Position numbers and translations under genes: made by a program
The notes under the pieces: generated by a model
Told to the model about the DNA's origin: nothing
Seen by the model: the letters and a program-made list of their open reading frames with translations, nothing else
The model's database searches: none
Source: Psychroserpens damuponensis
GTDB taxonomy: Bacteria; Bacteroidota; Bacteroidia; Flavobacteriales; Flavobacteriaceae
Direction: 5' to 3'
NCBI RefSeq assembly: GCF_000826655.1
Contig: NZ_JXJO01000017.1
Span: forward strand, 124,001 to 188,000
DNA length: 64,000 nucleotides
Shown: one piece after another, positions 1-9,460 of the stretch
How positions within the stretch are numbered: the first letter of the stretch is position 1
How the letters are laid out: every line of letters starts with the position of its first letter

Positions 1-983
1 AACTTTTTGAATTCATAGAAAGCGAATTAATTGCTATAGAAAATGACTTAGTGCCTGCAGGTGCTAATGAATATGGAAGAGCAGACAGAGGAGTAGCCTA
101 TATGATTTTAGCTAAAATATACTTAAACGCAGAAGTTTATATTGGAGAAAACAGATATGCAGATTGTATGAACTATTGCCAACAATTACTTGGTTCTGGT
201 TACACATTAGCAACTGAATATAAACATAACTTTATGGCAGATAATAACACAAACTCTGCTACAAATGAAATCATTTTTTCAATTATTTCAGATGGCTCAA
301 CAACTCAAAATTATGGTCCAACAACTGTTATGATTAATGGTTCTGTAGGAAGCTTAGAAGTTAATGGAACAGAAGTTGGTGTTTCTGAAGGTGGCTGGGG
401 AGGCGCACTAAGAGTTAGAAAAGAATTTGCAGAATTATGGCAAGGTGGTAATTTTGGTGATGATGATAGAAATACTATTATATCTGGCGATAGGCCAATA
501 GGTATTTCCGACATCTCAGACAGAGATACTGGGTTTATTATACAAAAATTTTCTAATGTATCATCTACAGGACAAGCAGGGATCGATCAAACTTTTGTTG
601 ATACAGATTTCCCACTATTTAGATTAGCTGATGTCAATTTAATGTATGCCGAAGCTCATTTAAGAGGTGGAGGAGGTTCATTAGATGAGGCCGTACAATT
701 AATAAATGATTTAAGATCACGTGCTAACAACCCTAATTTGATTTCTAATTCTGATCTTACATTACCATTTATTCTAGACGAACGTTCTAGAGAATTACAC
801 TGGGAAGCACATAGAAGACAAGATTTAATACGTTTTGGACTCTTCACAGGAGGTAATTATAACTGGGCTTGGAAAGGAAACGGAAGCAATGGTATAGCCA
901 TACCGTCACATTTAAATTTATATCCTATTCCAAATTTCAGTATGTCTGCTAATCCAAATCTTACTCAAAATCCAGGGTACTAA
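1..983 (+). CDS. susD: SusD/RagB-family glycan-binding lipoprotein, 3' part
   Basis: This is the C-terminal ~326 residues of a SusD-family outer-membrane lipoprotein. The frame is open from base 3 and the true start lies left of the window, so the GTG at 51 is not the start. SusD proteins cap a TonB-dependent SusC transporter and bind the glycan at the cell surface. Seen here are the helical TPR-like region, the conserved stretch around RELHWEAHRRQDLIRFG, and the typical end YPIPNFSMSANPNLTQNPGY. It is followed 11 bases later by susE, so it belongs to one operon with susE and susF. The downstream amylase suggests a starch or maltodextrin substrate. Confidence 0.93.
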   Translation, partial: LFEFIESELIAIENDLVPAGANEYGRADRGVAYMILAKIYLNAEVYIGENRYADCMNYCQQLLGSGYTLATEYKHNFMADNNTNSATNEIIFSIISDGSTTQNYGPTTVMINGSVGSLEVNGTEVGVSEGGWGGALRVRKEFAELWQGGNFGDDDRNTIISGDRPIGISDISDRDTGFIIQKFSNVSSTGQAGIDQTFVDTDFPLFRLADVNLMYAEAHLRGGGGSLDEAVQLINDLRSRANNPNLISNSDLTLPFILDERSRELHWEAHRRQDLIRFGLFTGGNYNWAWKGNGSNGIAIPSHLNLYPIPNFSMSANPNLTQNPGY

Positions 984-994
984 AAAAAGAAACA

Positions 995-2128
995 ATGAAA
1001 ACAACAAAAAACATACATATTCTAATCGCTGTAATGACTTTTGGTCTGTTCGCAACTTCTTGTGAAAATGACGAAACTATTTTTACAGCCTCAGAAACGA
1101 CTCCAATTACATTATCAGAGTTACCAATAACTTCTATAGAATTAGACCCTTCTAATCCTGCTAATGCAGCGGTGACATTTAATTGGAACGAAGCTAATTA
1201 TAATCAGCAAGCTTCCGAGAATTATGCTGTTCAGGTATCTTCCAATGCTGAATTTAATAATCCTGTATTAGCTACCTCTGTTGTAGGAACAACCTCTGCA
1301 ACATTATCAGTAAATGAGCTAAATTCATCTGCTGGTGCAGCTGGCTTACCTCCATTTATGTTTAGTACAATATATGCTAGAGTTGTAAGTACAATTGGAA
1401 CCCAAAATGGTTTACCTGTATCTTCTAACATTATTAGTTTTGAAGTACAACCATTCTTCAATTATATTTTTAGAGATTTTTATTTAGTTGGAAATGGGAC
1501 TTCGGCAGATTGGAACAATAACAACAACAATCCTCCATTATTTAGAGACTCTGAAAACGGTAACTTATATACATATACTGGTTTCTTTACTAAAGGCGGT
1601 GGTGGCTTTGATGATGGTAGATTCAAAATTTTAGAATTAAGAGGTCAATGGCAACCACAATGGGGAACTTCAACTCCTGAAGGTAGTGATGATATCGTTG
1701 GCGCTGGTGATATTGCAGGAAATCCAACAACACAAGACAGTGATCCAGGTCGATTTGGTGTAGCATCAGATGGTTATTATACGTTTACAATCAACTTTTC
1801 ATCAAACACTTACACTATGAGTGCTTATGATGACTCAGGATCTACAACTTTTTCTAGTGTAACACTACAAGGTGATGCCCTCAATGGTGACACAGTAATG
1901 ACACAATCAAGTTTTGATTCTCATCTATGGTATGTTAATAGTGTAAACCTTCAACCTGGAGATTTACAATTTACAACTAATACAGGTTCTTCTTGGGCTG
2001 GATCAACTTCATTTTCGGGTGTCGCAACTGAAGGCGGAGGAACCATTCCTGTTGTTGTGCAAGATGATTACGAAGTTTGGTTTAATGACTTGACTGGAGA
2101 TTATATTATGATCCCGTTAAACTTATAA
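995..2128 (+). CDS. susE: SusE-like outer-membrane starch-binding lipoprotein
   Basis: A 377-residue exported lipoprotein with signal peptide and lipobox ending FATSC (Cys about residue 23). An N-terminal Ig-like SusE domain (about residues 40-150) has the pattern of alternating Asn/Ser-rich strands and the phrase AVTFNWNEANY. It is followed by two starch-binding-module-like segments, one starting near FYLVGNGTSADW. SusE proteins bind long glucans on the cell surface beside SusCD. The gene lies between susD and the SusF-like gene with gaps of only 11 and 12 bases. The family call is firm. The exact glucan is inferred from the GH13 neighbour. Confidence 0.85.
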   Translation: MKTTKNIHILIAVMTFGLFATSCENDETIFTASETTPITLSELPITSIELDPSNPANAAVTFNWNEANYNQQASENYAVQVSSNAEFNNPVLATSVVGTTSATLSVNELNSSAGAAGLPPFMFSTIYARVVSTIGTQNGLPVSSNIISFEVQPFFNYIFRDFYLVGNGTSADWNNNNNNPPLFRDSENGNLYTYTGFFTKGGGGFDDGRFKILELRGQWQPQWGTSTPEGSDDIVGAGDIAGNPTTQDSDPGRFGVASDGYYTFTINFSSNTYTMSAYDDSGSTTFSSVTLQGDALNGDTVMTQSSFDSHLWYVNSVNLQPGDLQFTTNTGSSWAGSTSFSGVATEGGGTIPVVVQDDYEVWFNDLTGDYIMIPLNL

Positions 2129-2140
2129 AAAAATAACACT

Positions 2141-3967
2141 ATGAAAATCAATAAAATTAGTGCGTTAATACTATGTTTATTCTTAGTATTTATATCGTGC
2201 GAAACTGAAGAAAATTTTGAAATCACAACTCCTGATGCATCTTTTACGCTATTGGAACCTGCGATATCTAATATTAATTTAAATTACAACTTACCAAATA
2301 ACGAAGCGTTTACAATCGTTTGGAATGATCAATTATTATCAGGTTCTGCTAATTACATGGTAGAATTATCACCCGATGCTTTATTTGAAAGCCCTTTAAT
2401 AATTGGATCATCTACTACAGATAGGTTTACAATGACAGTAGCAGAATTCAACACTATTGTTTTAAATTCTGGTGCGGATGCTTTTGAACCGTTTACAGTA
2501 TTCATGAGAGTAACAAATGACGCAAATGTAACTAACAACGTTAGTTTTAGTGTGTCTTCTTATTCTGAAGCTGTACCTGTAATTACAACTCCAGACAGCA
2601 CATTTAGCTTAGTATTGCTTGAAAGCACTCCAGATGATCAAGCAATTAATATTATATGGGAAGATCCAGATTTTGGAGATAACAGTTCTGTAGATGTTCT
2701 ATATGCTATTCAATTTGCTGAAGCTGGAACTGACTTTGCTAGCCCAGTAACAGTATCTGAGCAAGAAATAAATGGAGAGACTCTATTGGTGGATTCTCCT
2801 GAATCTTTCACGCATGAAAACTTTAATCAAATAATCATTGATGCAGGCCTCTCTGCAGAAGAAGTAGGAAACTTAGATATTAGAATTAGAGCAACCATAG
2901 AAATGGATGCAGGTAATATGGAACGTTTTTCTGATGCTATTCCTGTTGCTGTGACACCTTACAGTTTAGAGCTACCTCCAGTTCTTTATGTTGTTGGCGC
3001 AGGAGCTGTTGACGCAGGATGGGATTGGGCAACACCAGTTGAATTACCTTTACAAGGCACAAAATATTCTGGAAACATCAATTTAATTAATGATGCGTTT
3101 AGGTTTTTCACAGAAGCTACTAATTGGGATTCTGGAAGAAACTTCCCTTACTACGAAGGTCTACAATATACTATTGACTCTAACCTAGTTAATGCCATGG
3201 ATGGTGATAGCAACTTCCAGTTTGTGGGTACACCTGGACAATATTTCATTGAAATTGATACAGAAGCTAAAACCATAACATTAGGACCTCCTGTTGTTGG
3301 ACCTAACTGTAACTTTGATCAATTATGGTTAGTTGGTGCAGGTGTTGCAGATGCTGGTTGGTCATGGGACAATCCTGTTGCTTTACCTTGTACAGGAAAT
3401 GGAACTTACTCAGGTAACGTAGCTTTAATAAATGATTCATTTAGATTCTTCACCGTAAATAATGATTGGGGAACTGGTATTAATTACCCTACATATGAAG
3501 GGAATGGCTATACCATTGATTCTAATTTTGCAAATGCCATGGATGGTGATAGTAACTTTTCATTTGTCGGTACTCCTGGAACTTATTTCTTAACTGTTGA
3601 TGACATTAATAAAACTATCACTATAGGGCCTGAACAATTACAATGTGATTTTGAGCAATTATGGATTGTAGGCGCAGGTGCTGTTGATGCTGGTTGGTCA
3701 TGGGATTCACCTGTAGCGTTACCATGTACAGGTGCTGGTATTTACTCTGGACAAGTTACGTTTACTAACGATGCCTTTAGATTTTTTACCGTAAATACTG
3801 ATTGGGACAGTGGTATAAACTACCCAACATATGAAGCCGATGGCTATACAATTGATGCCGATTTAATCAATGCTATGGATGGAGATAGTAACTTCTTCTT
3901 TAATGGTACACCTGGAACTTATACAGTGACTGTAGATACAGGAAATTTAACTATTACCGTAGAGTAA
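2141..3967 (+). CDS. susF: SusE/SusF-like lipoprotein with three repeated carbohydrate-binding modules
   Basis: A 608-residue surface lipoprotein (lipobox LVFISC, Cys 20). Two N-terminal Ig-like SusE-type segments (about 25-260) are followed by three near-identical modules of ~113 residues starting near residues 282, 396 and 509. Each opens with VGAG-x-x-DAGW-x-W and contains an AMDGDSNF loop, and the aromatic residues are conserved in all three as expected of starch-binding sites. SusF homologues bind starch at the cell surface. The modules are close enough in sequence to look like recent internal duplications. A strong terminator follows, so this is probably the last gene of the sus operon proper. 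Confidence 0.85.
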   Translation: MKINKISALILCLFLVFISCETEENFEITTPDASFTLLEPAISNINLNYNLPNNEAFTIVWNDQLLSGSANYMVELSPDALFESPLIIGSSTTDRFTMTVAEFNTIVLNSGADAFEPFTVFMRVTNDANVTNNVSFSVSSYSEAVPVITTPDSTFSLVLLESTPDDQAINIIWEDPDFGDNSSVDVLYAIQFAEAGTDFASPVTVSEQEINGETLLVDSPESFTHENFNQIIIDAGLSAEEVGNLDIRIRATIEMDAGNMERFSDAIPVAVTPYSLELPPVLYVVGAGAVDAGWDWATPVELPLQGTKYSGNINLINDAFRFFTEATNWDSGRNFPYYEGLQYTIDSNLVNAMDGDSNFQFVGTPGQYFIEIDTEAKTITLGPPVVGPNCNFDQLWLVGAGVADAGWSWDNPVALPCTGNGTYSGNVALINDSFRFFTVNNDWGTGINYPTYEGNGYTIDSNFANAMDGDSNFSFVGTPGTYFLTVDDINKTITIGPEQLQCDFEQLWIVGAGAVDAGWSWDSPVALPCTGAGIYSGQVTFTNDAFRFFTVNTDWDSGINYPTYEADGYTIDADLINAMDGDSNFFFNGTPGTYTVTVDTGNLTITVE

Positions 3968-3983
3968 ATTATAACATTCTTTA

Positions 3984-4015
3984 AAAGGCTATGTATGATA
4001 CATAGCCTTTTTTTT
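3984..4015 (+). terminator. Rho-independent terminator after susF
   Basis: An inverted repeat, AAAGGCTATGTAT with ATACATAGCCTTT, is followed by a run of eight T. It lies 16 bases after the SusF stop and just before the amylase start, so the amylase is either read through or has its own promoter. Confidence 0.85.
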
Positions 4016-4029
4016 AAACTATTGACACT

Positions 4030-6897
4030 ATGAAAAAAATTTTATGTTCTTTAATAACGCTTATTTCTTTAAACACATTTGCTCAGGTAACTTTAAGCGT
4101 TGGTGCAATTGAAGTTGATGAACCTGTTACGATAACTGTCGATACAAATAGTTCTGACACAAATTGTAATGGTTATAATAATCCTGTAAAAGTTTACATG
4201 CATTCTGGTATTGGAGATAATTCTAATGCATTTGGTTTTAATACCATTGGAAATTGGGGACAAGATGATGGTGTAGGTGAAATGTTAAGCAATGGTGATG
4301 GTACATACAGCATCACTATTACACCTCAAACCTATTATGGATTAACACAAAACCAAGCTGATACAGCCACTCAAATAGGAATGGTTTTTAGAAACGAAGA
4401 TGGTTCTCAAGAATTTAAAGATGATAGCTGTACAGATTTCATATTTCCAATTGGAAGTGTACAAATTAATTTCACAAATCCAACAAGTGATATGGTTGTC
4501 ATCGAATCGGGTAGTGATTTAAATATTAGCGCCACTATAGTTTTTCAAGGTGGAGCAACAGTGCAAGGTAGCTTCGAAATATTTTATAATGACGTCTCTG
4601 TTACAACTGGATCCTGCGGATTTCCAGCATGTAACTCAACTATAACTAATATTACAGAAAGTGGTACACTAAAATTTGTAGGTACACCTCCTAGTTCTTC
4701 TGAAACTGGAGAAGCTAGTTTTGAAGTCGTGGTTGTTCCTACTGTTACAGAACAAGCCCTACCATCTGGTTTAGAAGATGGAATTAATTATGGCGTTGAT
4801 GCCACTAAAGCGACTTTAGTATTAACAGCTCCTGGGAAAGAATTTATTCAAATTGCAGGTAGTTTTAATAATTATAATCCTAGTAACGCTGATGTCATGA
4901 AACGTGACCCAAGTACTGGGAAATATTGGTTAGAAATTACAGGTTTAACTCCTGGTCAAATAGAAACATATCAATATTGGGTATTTGATACAAATGCCAT
5001 TGCAAATTCTCCAGCTTTAGTAAAAACTGCAGACCCTTTTTCTACCCTTGTCTTATCGCCTTTTGATGACCCTTATATTCCAACAGTAACATATCCTAAT
5101 TTACCTGCCTATCCTACTGGTCAAGAACGTGAAGTTACTGTATTACAAACTGGACAAACGGCTTATAACTGGCAAGTTCCTAACTTTAATGCACCTAAAG
5201 AGGAAGATCTAATAGTTTATGAAGTATTAATACGTGACTTTGATGCCGATAGAAACTATCAAAACTTAATTGATAGAATCGATTATTTTAAAAACCTTAA
5301 TGTCAACGCTATTCAATTAATGCCAGTAATGGAATTTGAAGGTAACGAAAGTTGGGGCTACAACACATCATTCCACTTAGCCTTAGATAAATTCTACGGA
5401 ACTGAAGACAAATTCAAAGAGTTTATTGATTTATGTCATCAAAATGGTATTGCAGTCATTCTTGATGTTGCTTTAAATCATGCCTTCGGAAGAAACCCAA
5501 TGGTACGTATGTGGATGGATGATCCTGATAATGATGGTTGGGGAGAACCAAGTAGTGAAAACCCTTATTTTAACCAAGTTGCACAGCATAGCTACAGTGT
5601 TGGGTCAGATTTTAATCACCAAAGCACTTTAACTCAAGATTACACAGAACGTGTGGTTAAACATTGGATTGAAGATTTTAAAATTGATGGTTTTAGATGG
5701 GATTTAACTAAAGGATTCACTCAAAATTGTCAAAATGATGAAGGTTGCACAAACAACTATCAACAAGATCGTGTAAACATTCTTAAACAATATGCAGATT
5801 ATTCTTGGTCTTTAGATCCAGATCATTACGTGATTTTCGAGCATTTAGGAAGTCAAAATGAAGAGAAAGAATGGGCAAATTATAGACTTTCAGAAGGAAA
5901 AGGAGTGATGATGTGGGGAAAAATGACAGATCCATATAGTCAACTCTTAATGGGCTTTAATTCTAATAATAATATTGATGCTATTGGTCATAAATCGCGT
6001 TCTCAATTTAATGGACCTCGTGTGATGGGTTATCCTGAGAGTCATGATGAAGAGCGCGTAATGTATAAAGCAGTTACATTTGGAAATAATAGTGTTGGCT
6101 CTCATAACGTCAGAGATTTAAATACTGCTTTATCTAGAATGTCGGCAATTGGAGCTGTTAGTTTAACCGTTCCTGGACCAAAAATGATTTGGCATTTTGC
6201 TGCTTTAGGAATGGAAAACTCACTTTTTACTTGCCCTAATGGTACTGTAGATGATGACGGTTGTAAATTAGATACTAAACCTCAACCTCAATGGACGAAT
6301 AATTGGTTAGCAGATGCTAATAGAAATCAAATCTATAATGACTGGGCACGACTAAATGACTTAAAAATTAATGAAGCCGTTTTTGAAGGTGATTACACTA
6401 TAACTTCTGGTTCATTAACACCTAGAATTGATATTTATGATACATCACTTCCTACAACCGAATTAAGAAACGTTATTGTATTAGCAAACTTTGATGTCGT
6501 ATCTCAAACAGTAAATACTAGTTTTCCTATTGGTGGAAATTGGTTTGATTTAATGGATGAGACCGGCAATACAACTTATAATGCTGCAACCGTTACTATT
6601 CCTGCCGGACAGTTTAGAATCTTCGGAAATATGCCTGCTACATTAAGTACAGATAATGTTGTTGATAATGGAGCTTTCAGTATTTATCCTAATCCGGTAA
6701 ACACAGCGTTTAAAACAAATAAAGCGATAACCAGCTTAGAGATATATGATATCACTGGAAAATTGATAAAAGTATTCAAAGGACAATTTACAACAGATAA
6801 CACTTATGATATATCAGATTTAAATCAGAGCATATATCTCGTTAAGATTGAAAACACCAATGGCCAAACCTTAACATCTAAGCTTATCAAGCTTTAA
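4030..6897 (+). CDS. Secreted GH13 alpha-amylase-family enzyme with T9SS sorting domain
   Basis: A 955-residue exported glycoside hydrolase. It has a signal peptide (MKKILCSLITLISLNTFAQ), N-terminal beta-sandwich domains including a CBM48/E-set-like one (about 250-350), and then a GH13 barrel. The four GH13 motifs are visible: DVALNH (about 478), GFRWD with the nucleophile Asp (about 557), FEHLG with the acid/base Glu (about 603), and ESHDEE (about 669). The last ~75 residues, starting FSIYPNPV, form a T9SS type A sorting domain, so the enzyme is exported through T9SS and probably held at the surface. It likely cuts alpha-1,4-glucans to feed the SusCDEF complex encoded just upstream. The exact specificity within GH13 cannot be told. 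Confidence 0.92.
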   Translation: MKKILCSLITLISLNTFAQVTLSVGAIEVDEPVTITVDTNSSDTNCNGYNNPVKVYMHSGIGDNSNAFGFNTIGNWGQDDGVGEMLSNGDGTYSITITPQTYYGLTQNQADTATQIGMVFRNEDGSQEFKDDSCTDFIFPIGSVQINFTNPTSDMVVIESGSDLNISATIVFQGGATVQGSFEIFYNDVSVTTGSCGFPACNSTITNITESGTLKFVGTPPSSSETGEASFEVVVVPTVTEQALPSGLEDGINYGVDATKATLVLTAPGKEFIQIAGSFNNYNPSNADVMKRDPSTGKYWLEITGLTPGQIETYQYWVFDTNAIANSPALVKTADPFSTLVLSPFDDPYIPTVTYPNLPAYPTGQEREVTVLQTGQTAYNWQVPNFNAPKEEDLIVYEVLIRDFDADRNYQNLIDRIDYFKNLNVNAIQLMPVMEFEGNESWGYNTSFHLALDKFYGTEDKFKEFIDLCHQNGIAVILDVALNHAFGRNPMVRMWMDDPDNDGWGEPSSENPYFNQVAQHSYSVGSDFNHQSTLTQDYTERVVKHWIEDFKIDGFRWDLTKGFTQNCQNDEGCTNNYQQDRVNILKQYADYSWSLDPDHYVIFEHLGSQNEEKEWANYRLSEGKGVMMWGKMTDPYSQLLMGFNSNNNIDAIGHKSRSQFNGPRVMGYPESHDEERVMYKAVTFGNNSVGSHNVRDLNTALSRMSAIGAVSLTVPGPKMIWHFAALGMENSLFTCPNGTVDDDGCKLDTKPQPQWTNNWLADANRNQIYNDWARLNDLKINEAVFEGDYTITSGSLTPRIDIYDTSLPTTELRNVIVLANFDVVSQTVNTSFPIGGNWFDLMDETGNTTYNAATVTIPAGQFRIFGNMPATLSTDNVVDNGAFSIYPNPVNTAFKTNKAITSLEIYDITGKLIKVFKGQFTTDNTYDISDLNQSIYLVKIENTNGQTLTSKLIKL

Positions 6898-6925
6898 CAT
6901 TCAGTAATAATTTTAAATTAGTCTA

Positions 6926-6957
6926 GACCGTCAAGTGAAAACTTGGCGGTTTTTTTA
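6926..6957 (+). terminator. Terminator after the GH13 gene
   Basis: The hairpin CCGTCAAGT / ACTTGGCGG (one G-T pair) has a GAAA loop and is followed by seven T. It closes the polysaccharide-utilisation locus. Confidence 0.85.
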
Positions 6958-7040
6958 GCCTCTGTCTCGTTATAAAATGAATCAACAACCCATTTAAATC
7001 AGGAACATCTTCCAACCTATAACATTTCAGAATATATGAA

Positions 7041-7075
7041 ACAAAAAAAGCTAACTCGTTAAAGTTAGCTTTCTT
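7041..7075 (-). terminator. Terminator downstream of the tRNA-Leu locus, minus strand
   Basis: Read on the minus strand, AAAGCTAACT pairs with AGTTAGCTTT and runs into TTTTTGTTT. It sits directly 3' of the tRNA-Leu fragment and would have ended the original tRNA transcript. Confidence 0.7.
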
Positions 7076-7080
7076 ATAAA

Positions 7081-7131
7081 GTACAGGCGGAGAGACTCGA
7101 ACTCTCACACCTTGCGGCACTAGATCCTAAG
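7081..7131 (-). other. 3' half of tRNA-Leu(TAG): ICE attachment site (att core)
   Basis: On the minus strand this reads from the anticodon loop CTTAGGA (anticodon TAG at 7129-7127) through the variable arm, the T-arm GAGAG-TTCGAGT-CTCTC and the acceptor 3' strand. The 5' side of the anticodon stem should be CTAGA but is not, and no D-arm or 5' acceptor strand follows. The gene is therefore cut in the anticodon loop. Tyrosine-recombinase elements often use the 3' half of a tRNA gene as target, leaving one duplicated half at one end and a rebuilt tRNA at the other. The integrase begins 205 bases away. The intact tRNA-Leu should lie at the far end of the element, right of this window. Confidence 0.8.
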
Positions 7132-7212
7132 TTTGGTATATATTGCACCAAAGAAACATAAATACACTCATTTTCAATGATTTATGTTTATTGTAATTTT
7201 GCTTAAAGTCAA

Positions 7213-7257
7213 ATAATATCAATTAATATCAACATTTGTTGTACCTATGTTGTACCT
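7213..7257 (+). repeat. Short direct repeats beside att (possible integrase arm sites)
   Basis: TGTTGTACCT occurs twice, at 7237-7246 and 7248-7257 (11-base period), with a partial third copy CTGTACCT near 7296. AATATCAA also occurs twice just before (about 7214 and 7225). Their place between the att core and the integrase gene fits arm-type binding sites for the integrase or excisionase. This is inference from position only. Confidence 0.4.
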
Positions 7258-7335
7258 AAAATGATTTATTAATTGTTATCTTTACTAACATAAAACTGTA
7301 CCTGATTTGACTTTCGCAATTAAAACAGGTAAGTT

Positions 7336-8550
7336 ATGTCATCAAGTGCAAAAATTGTTCTACGTAAAAAACCGAATGCAAAAGGTCTCTACCCTCTTAC
7401 TATTCGCATCACAAAAAATCGACGTTCTACATATAAACAATTAGGTCATTATATTGACTTGGTCGATTGGGATGAGCAAAATATTAAGGTTAAAAAATCC
7501 CATCCAAATGCTAAAAGTTTAAATGGGCTAATTTCTACAAAAATTGCCGAAGTAAGAAAGTCACTAATAGCTCTACAAAGCAATTCTAAAGATGCTTCAG
7601 CTAGACAAATTAAAACTGAAATATACAAGCCTACATCGTCTTTAACTTTTTTTGATTATGCTAAAGAGCATATAGAAGCATTAGAAGCTGAAAAAAAAAT
7701 CAATCGCAAATATACAGACTCAGCCTGGTTAAGTTTTATAGAGAGGTTTCATAAATCTAAACAACTTTCTTTTCAAGAAATTGATGAGCGTTTTCTTAAT
7801 AAGCTCAAAGTATATCTAAAAGGTCCATCTTCACTCAAGGAAACATCAGCAATGAATGTTATGGTTCTAATCCGATTATTATACAATCGCGCTATTAAAG
7901 ACAAAGTAGCAAGTAAGGAACTTTACCCATTCGGTAACGGAAAGTTTAAAATCAAATTTCCTGAAACGGTAAAGATCGGATTGACTCTAAATGAAATCAA
8001 AAAACTCGAATCAATTGAGAATCTTTCAGAAGTTGAAAAACACAGCTTAAACGTTTGGTTATTCAGTTTTTATTTTGCTGGCATGCGTGTTTCTGATGTA
8101 TTATTTACTAGATGGTCACAGATTACAGATGGGCGCTTCAATTATAGAATGGGAAAAAATAGCAAATTACTTTCTTTAAAAGTTCCTAAAAAGGTATTGG
8201 ATTTAATCCAATACTACAAGGCTGAAAAGAGTACTAATGATGATTTTATTTTTCCAGAAATGAAAAAAGCTGATCTCAATAATGCAAAAGATATTTACAA
8301 TAAAACTAAAGTAGCAACTAAGAGATTCAATGACAACTTAAAGGTTATTGTTGTTAAAGCTAAAATCAAAAAAAAAGTTACAATGCACATTGCACGACAT
8401 ACTTTTGGCAATATTGCTGGAGATAAAATACACCCTCTTATGCTACAAAAGCTTTACAGGCATAGCGATTTAAAAACCACTTTAAATTATCAAGCTAATT
8501 TTATTCATAAAGAGGCAGATGAAGCTTTGGATAGTGTCCTTGATTTTTAA
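7336..8550 (+). CDS. int: Tyrosine recombinase / ICE integrase
   Basis: A 404-residue site-specific recombinase. The N-terminal arm-binding domain (about 5-85) is the Bacteroidetes type. A SAM-like core-binding domain (about 105-205) and the catalytic domain follow. The catalytic residues are visible: Arg in AGMRVSD (about 251), HIARH (H-x-x-R, about 351), the RHSDLKTT segment, and the Tyr nucleophile in LNYQ (about 384). It would integrate and excise the element at the adjacent tRNA-Leu att site. It is the first gene inside the element, reads away from att, and is closed by a terminator shared with the convergent tra operon. Confidence 0.95.
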   Translation: MSSSAKIVLRKKPNAKGLYPLTIRITKNRRSTYKQLGHYIDLVDWDEQNIKVKKSHPNAKSLNGLISTKIAEVRKSLIALQSNSKDASARQIKTEIYKPTSSLTFFDYAKEHIEALEAEKKINRKYTDSAWLSFIERFHKSKQLSFQEIDERFLNKLKVYLKGPSSLKETSAMNVMVLIRLLYNRAIKDKVASKELYPFGNGKFKIKFPETVKIGLTLNEIKKLESIENLSEVEKHSLNVWLFSFYFAGMRVSDVLFTRWSQITDGRFNYRMGKNSKLLSLKVPKKVLDLIQYYKAEKSTNDDFIFPEMKKADLNNAKDIYNKTKVATKRFNDNLKVIVVKAKIKKKVTMHIARHTFGNIAGDKIHPLMLQKLYRHSDLKTTLNYQANFIHKEADEALDSVLDF

Positions 8551-8582
8551 AAAACAATAAACCTATGGAACTATCAATAATA

Positions 8583-8609
8583 AAAACCAAACTTTATTGG
8601 TTTGGTTTT
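8583..8609 (+). terminator. Bidirectional terminator between int and the tra operon
   Basis: A perfect 10-bp stem, AAAACCAAAC / GTTTGGTTTT, with a 7-base loop. It lies 33 bases after int and 26 bases before the end of traN on the opposite strand. T/A runs on both sides allow function in either direction. Confidence 0.75.
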
Positions 8610-8634
8610 ACTAAAAGGCAAATACATAAACCAT

Positions 8635-9435
8635 TCATAGCCTAATTCTCAAATCAATCTTCCGACTCCCATTAACCTCCTTCAGATCTAACATTAACCG
8701 CTCATCATCCCCTAAAACAAATTTAGGAAGCACATATACAAATTGTTGGTTCTGCTTATCTGAAACCGAATAAGGCATTTTATGTTTATAAATAACTTTC
8801 TGTTGTAATCTTTGAAAAGAAGACTTTCGTTTCTTATTTCCATTGGCTCTGTACACATTGAGGTAGTCAATTTCAAAATTGATTCCAGAATAGTTTTCTA
8901 CCTCCAAAACTAAATAGACTTCAGAAGCATTATAAACTACTTTGTGCAATTTTAGTTTTACGCCTTTTTTACGTTTGATTGCTAATTTTTCAGATTTTGA
9001 ATTCAGCAGGTATTCACTAAATTTTTGAAAATGTTTTATTCTATTGGCATAATCATTTAACGGTTTTGTAATAGGTTTGGCAATTGCTTTTTTTGGAAGT
9101 TCGTTCCCTATACTTTCATTTTTGTTGATGAAATAATTAAGCTTCGGTAGTTTTTCAGTATACTTCAAAATATATGAATAAACGCTACCATCACTTGTAA
9201 CAGTTAATAGGTTGCTTTCCTTTCCTGGCTTTGCTTGTAACAATCCAAAATATTGCTCTTTTTCACGATTGTATGTAAATATGAAGTGATTCGCTCCAGT
9301 AATTCCCTGACGTATCGGATTTGGAAAAAACAAGGCGACGTTCTTTTTATCGTTGGCATAAATAGTGTCTAGTGATTTTTGTGCTTGTATTGAGATTGAA
9401 CAGGCTATTGATATTATGGTGATAAGTGTTTTCAT
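8635..9435 (-). CDS. traN: Conjugative transfer protein TraN (VirB9-like)
   Basis: A 266-residue protein with a signal peptide ending SIQAQ, followed by the Bacteroidetes TraN family pattern (a VirB9-like outer part of the type IV secretion channel). Mostly beta structure is expected. It is the last gene of the minus-strand tra operon, 25 bases after traM, which is the order known from CTnDOT-type elements (K-M-N). TraN is thought to form the outer-membrane ring with TraM. The start is the ATG at 9435, directly before the signal peptide. Confidence 0.85.
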   Translation of the reverse strand: MKTLITIISIACSISIQAQKSLDTIYANDKKNVALFFPNPIRQGITGANHFIFTYNREKEQYFGLLQAKPGKESNLLTVTSDGSVYSYILKYTEKLPKLNYFINKNESIGNELPKKAIAKPITKPLNDYANRIKHFQKFSEYLLNSKSEKLAIKRKKGVKLKLHKVVYNASEVYLVLEVENYSGINFEIDYLNVYRANGNKKRKSSFQRLQQKVIYKHKMPYSVSDKQNQQFVYVLPKFVLGDDERLMLDLKEVNGSRKIDLRIRL

Positions 9436-9460
9436 AAGAGTGGTTTTTAATTATTGACTT

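Noticed and set aside
6923-7120. Minus-strand 65-codon frame across the tRNA-Leu fragment
   Set aside because: Its N-terminal part is just the translated tRNA 3' half, and its remainder covers two terminator hairpins.
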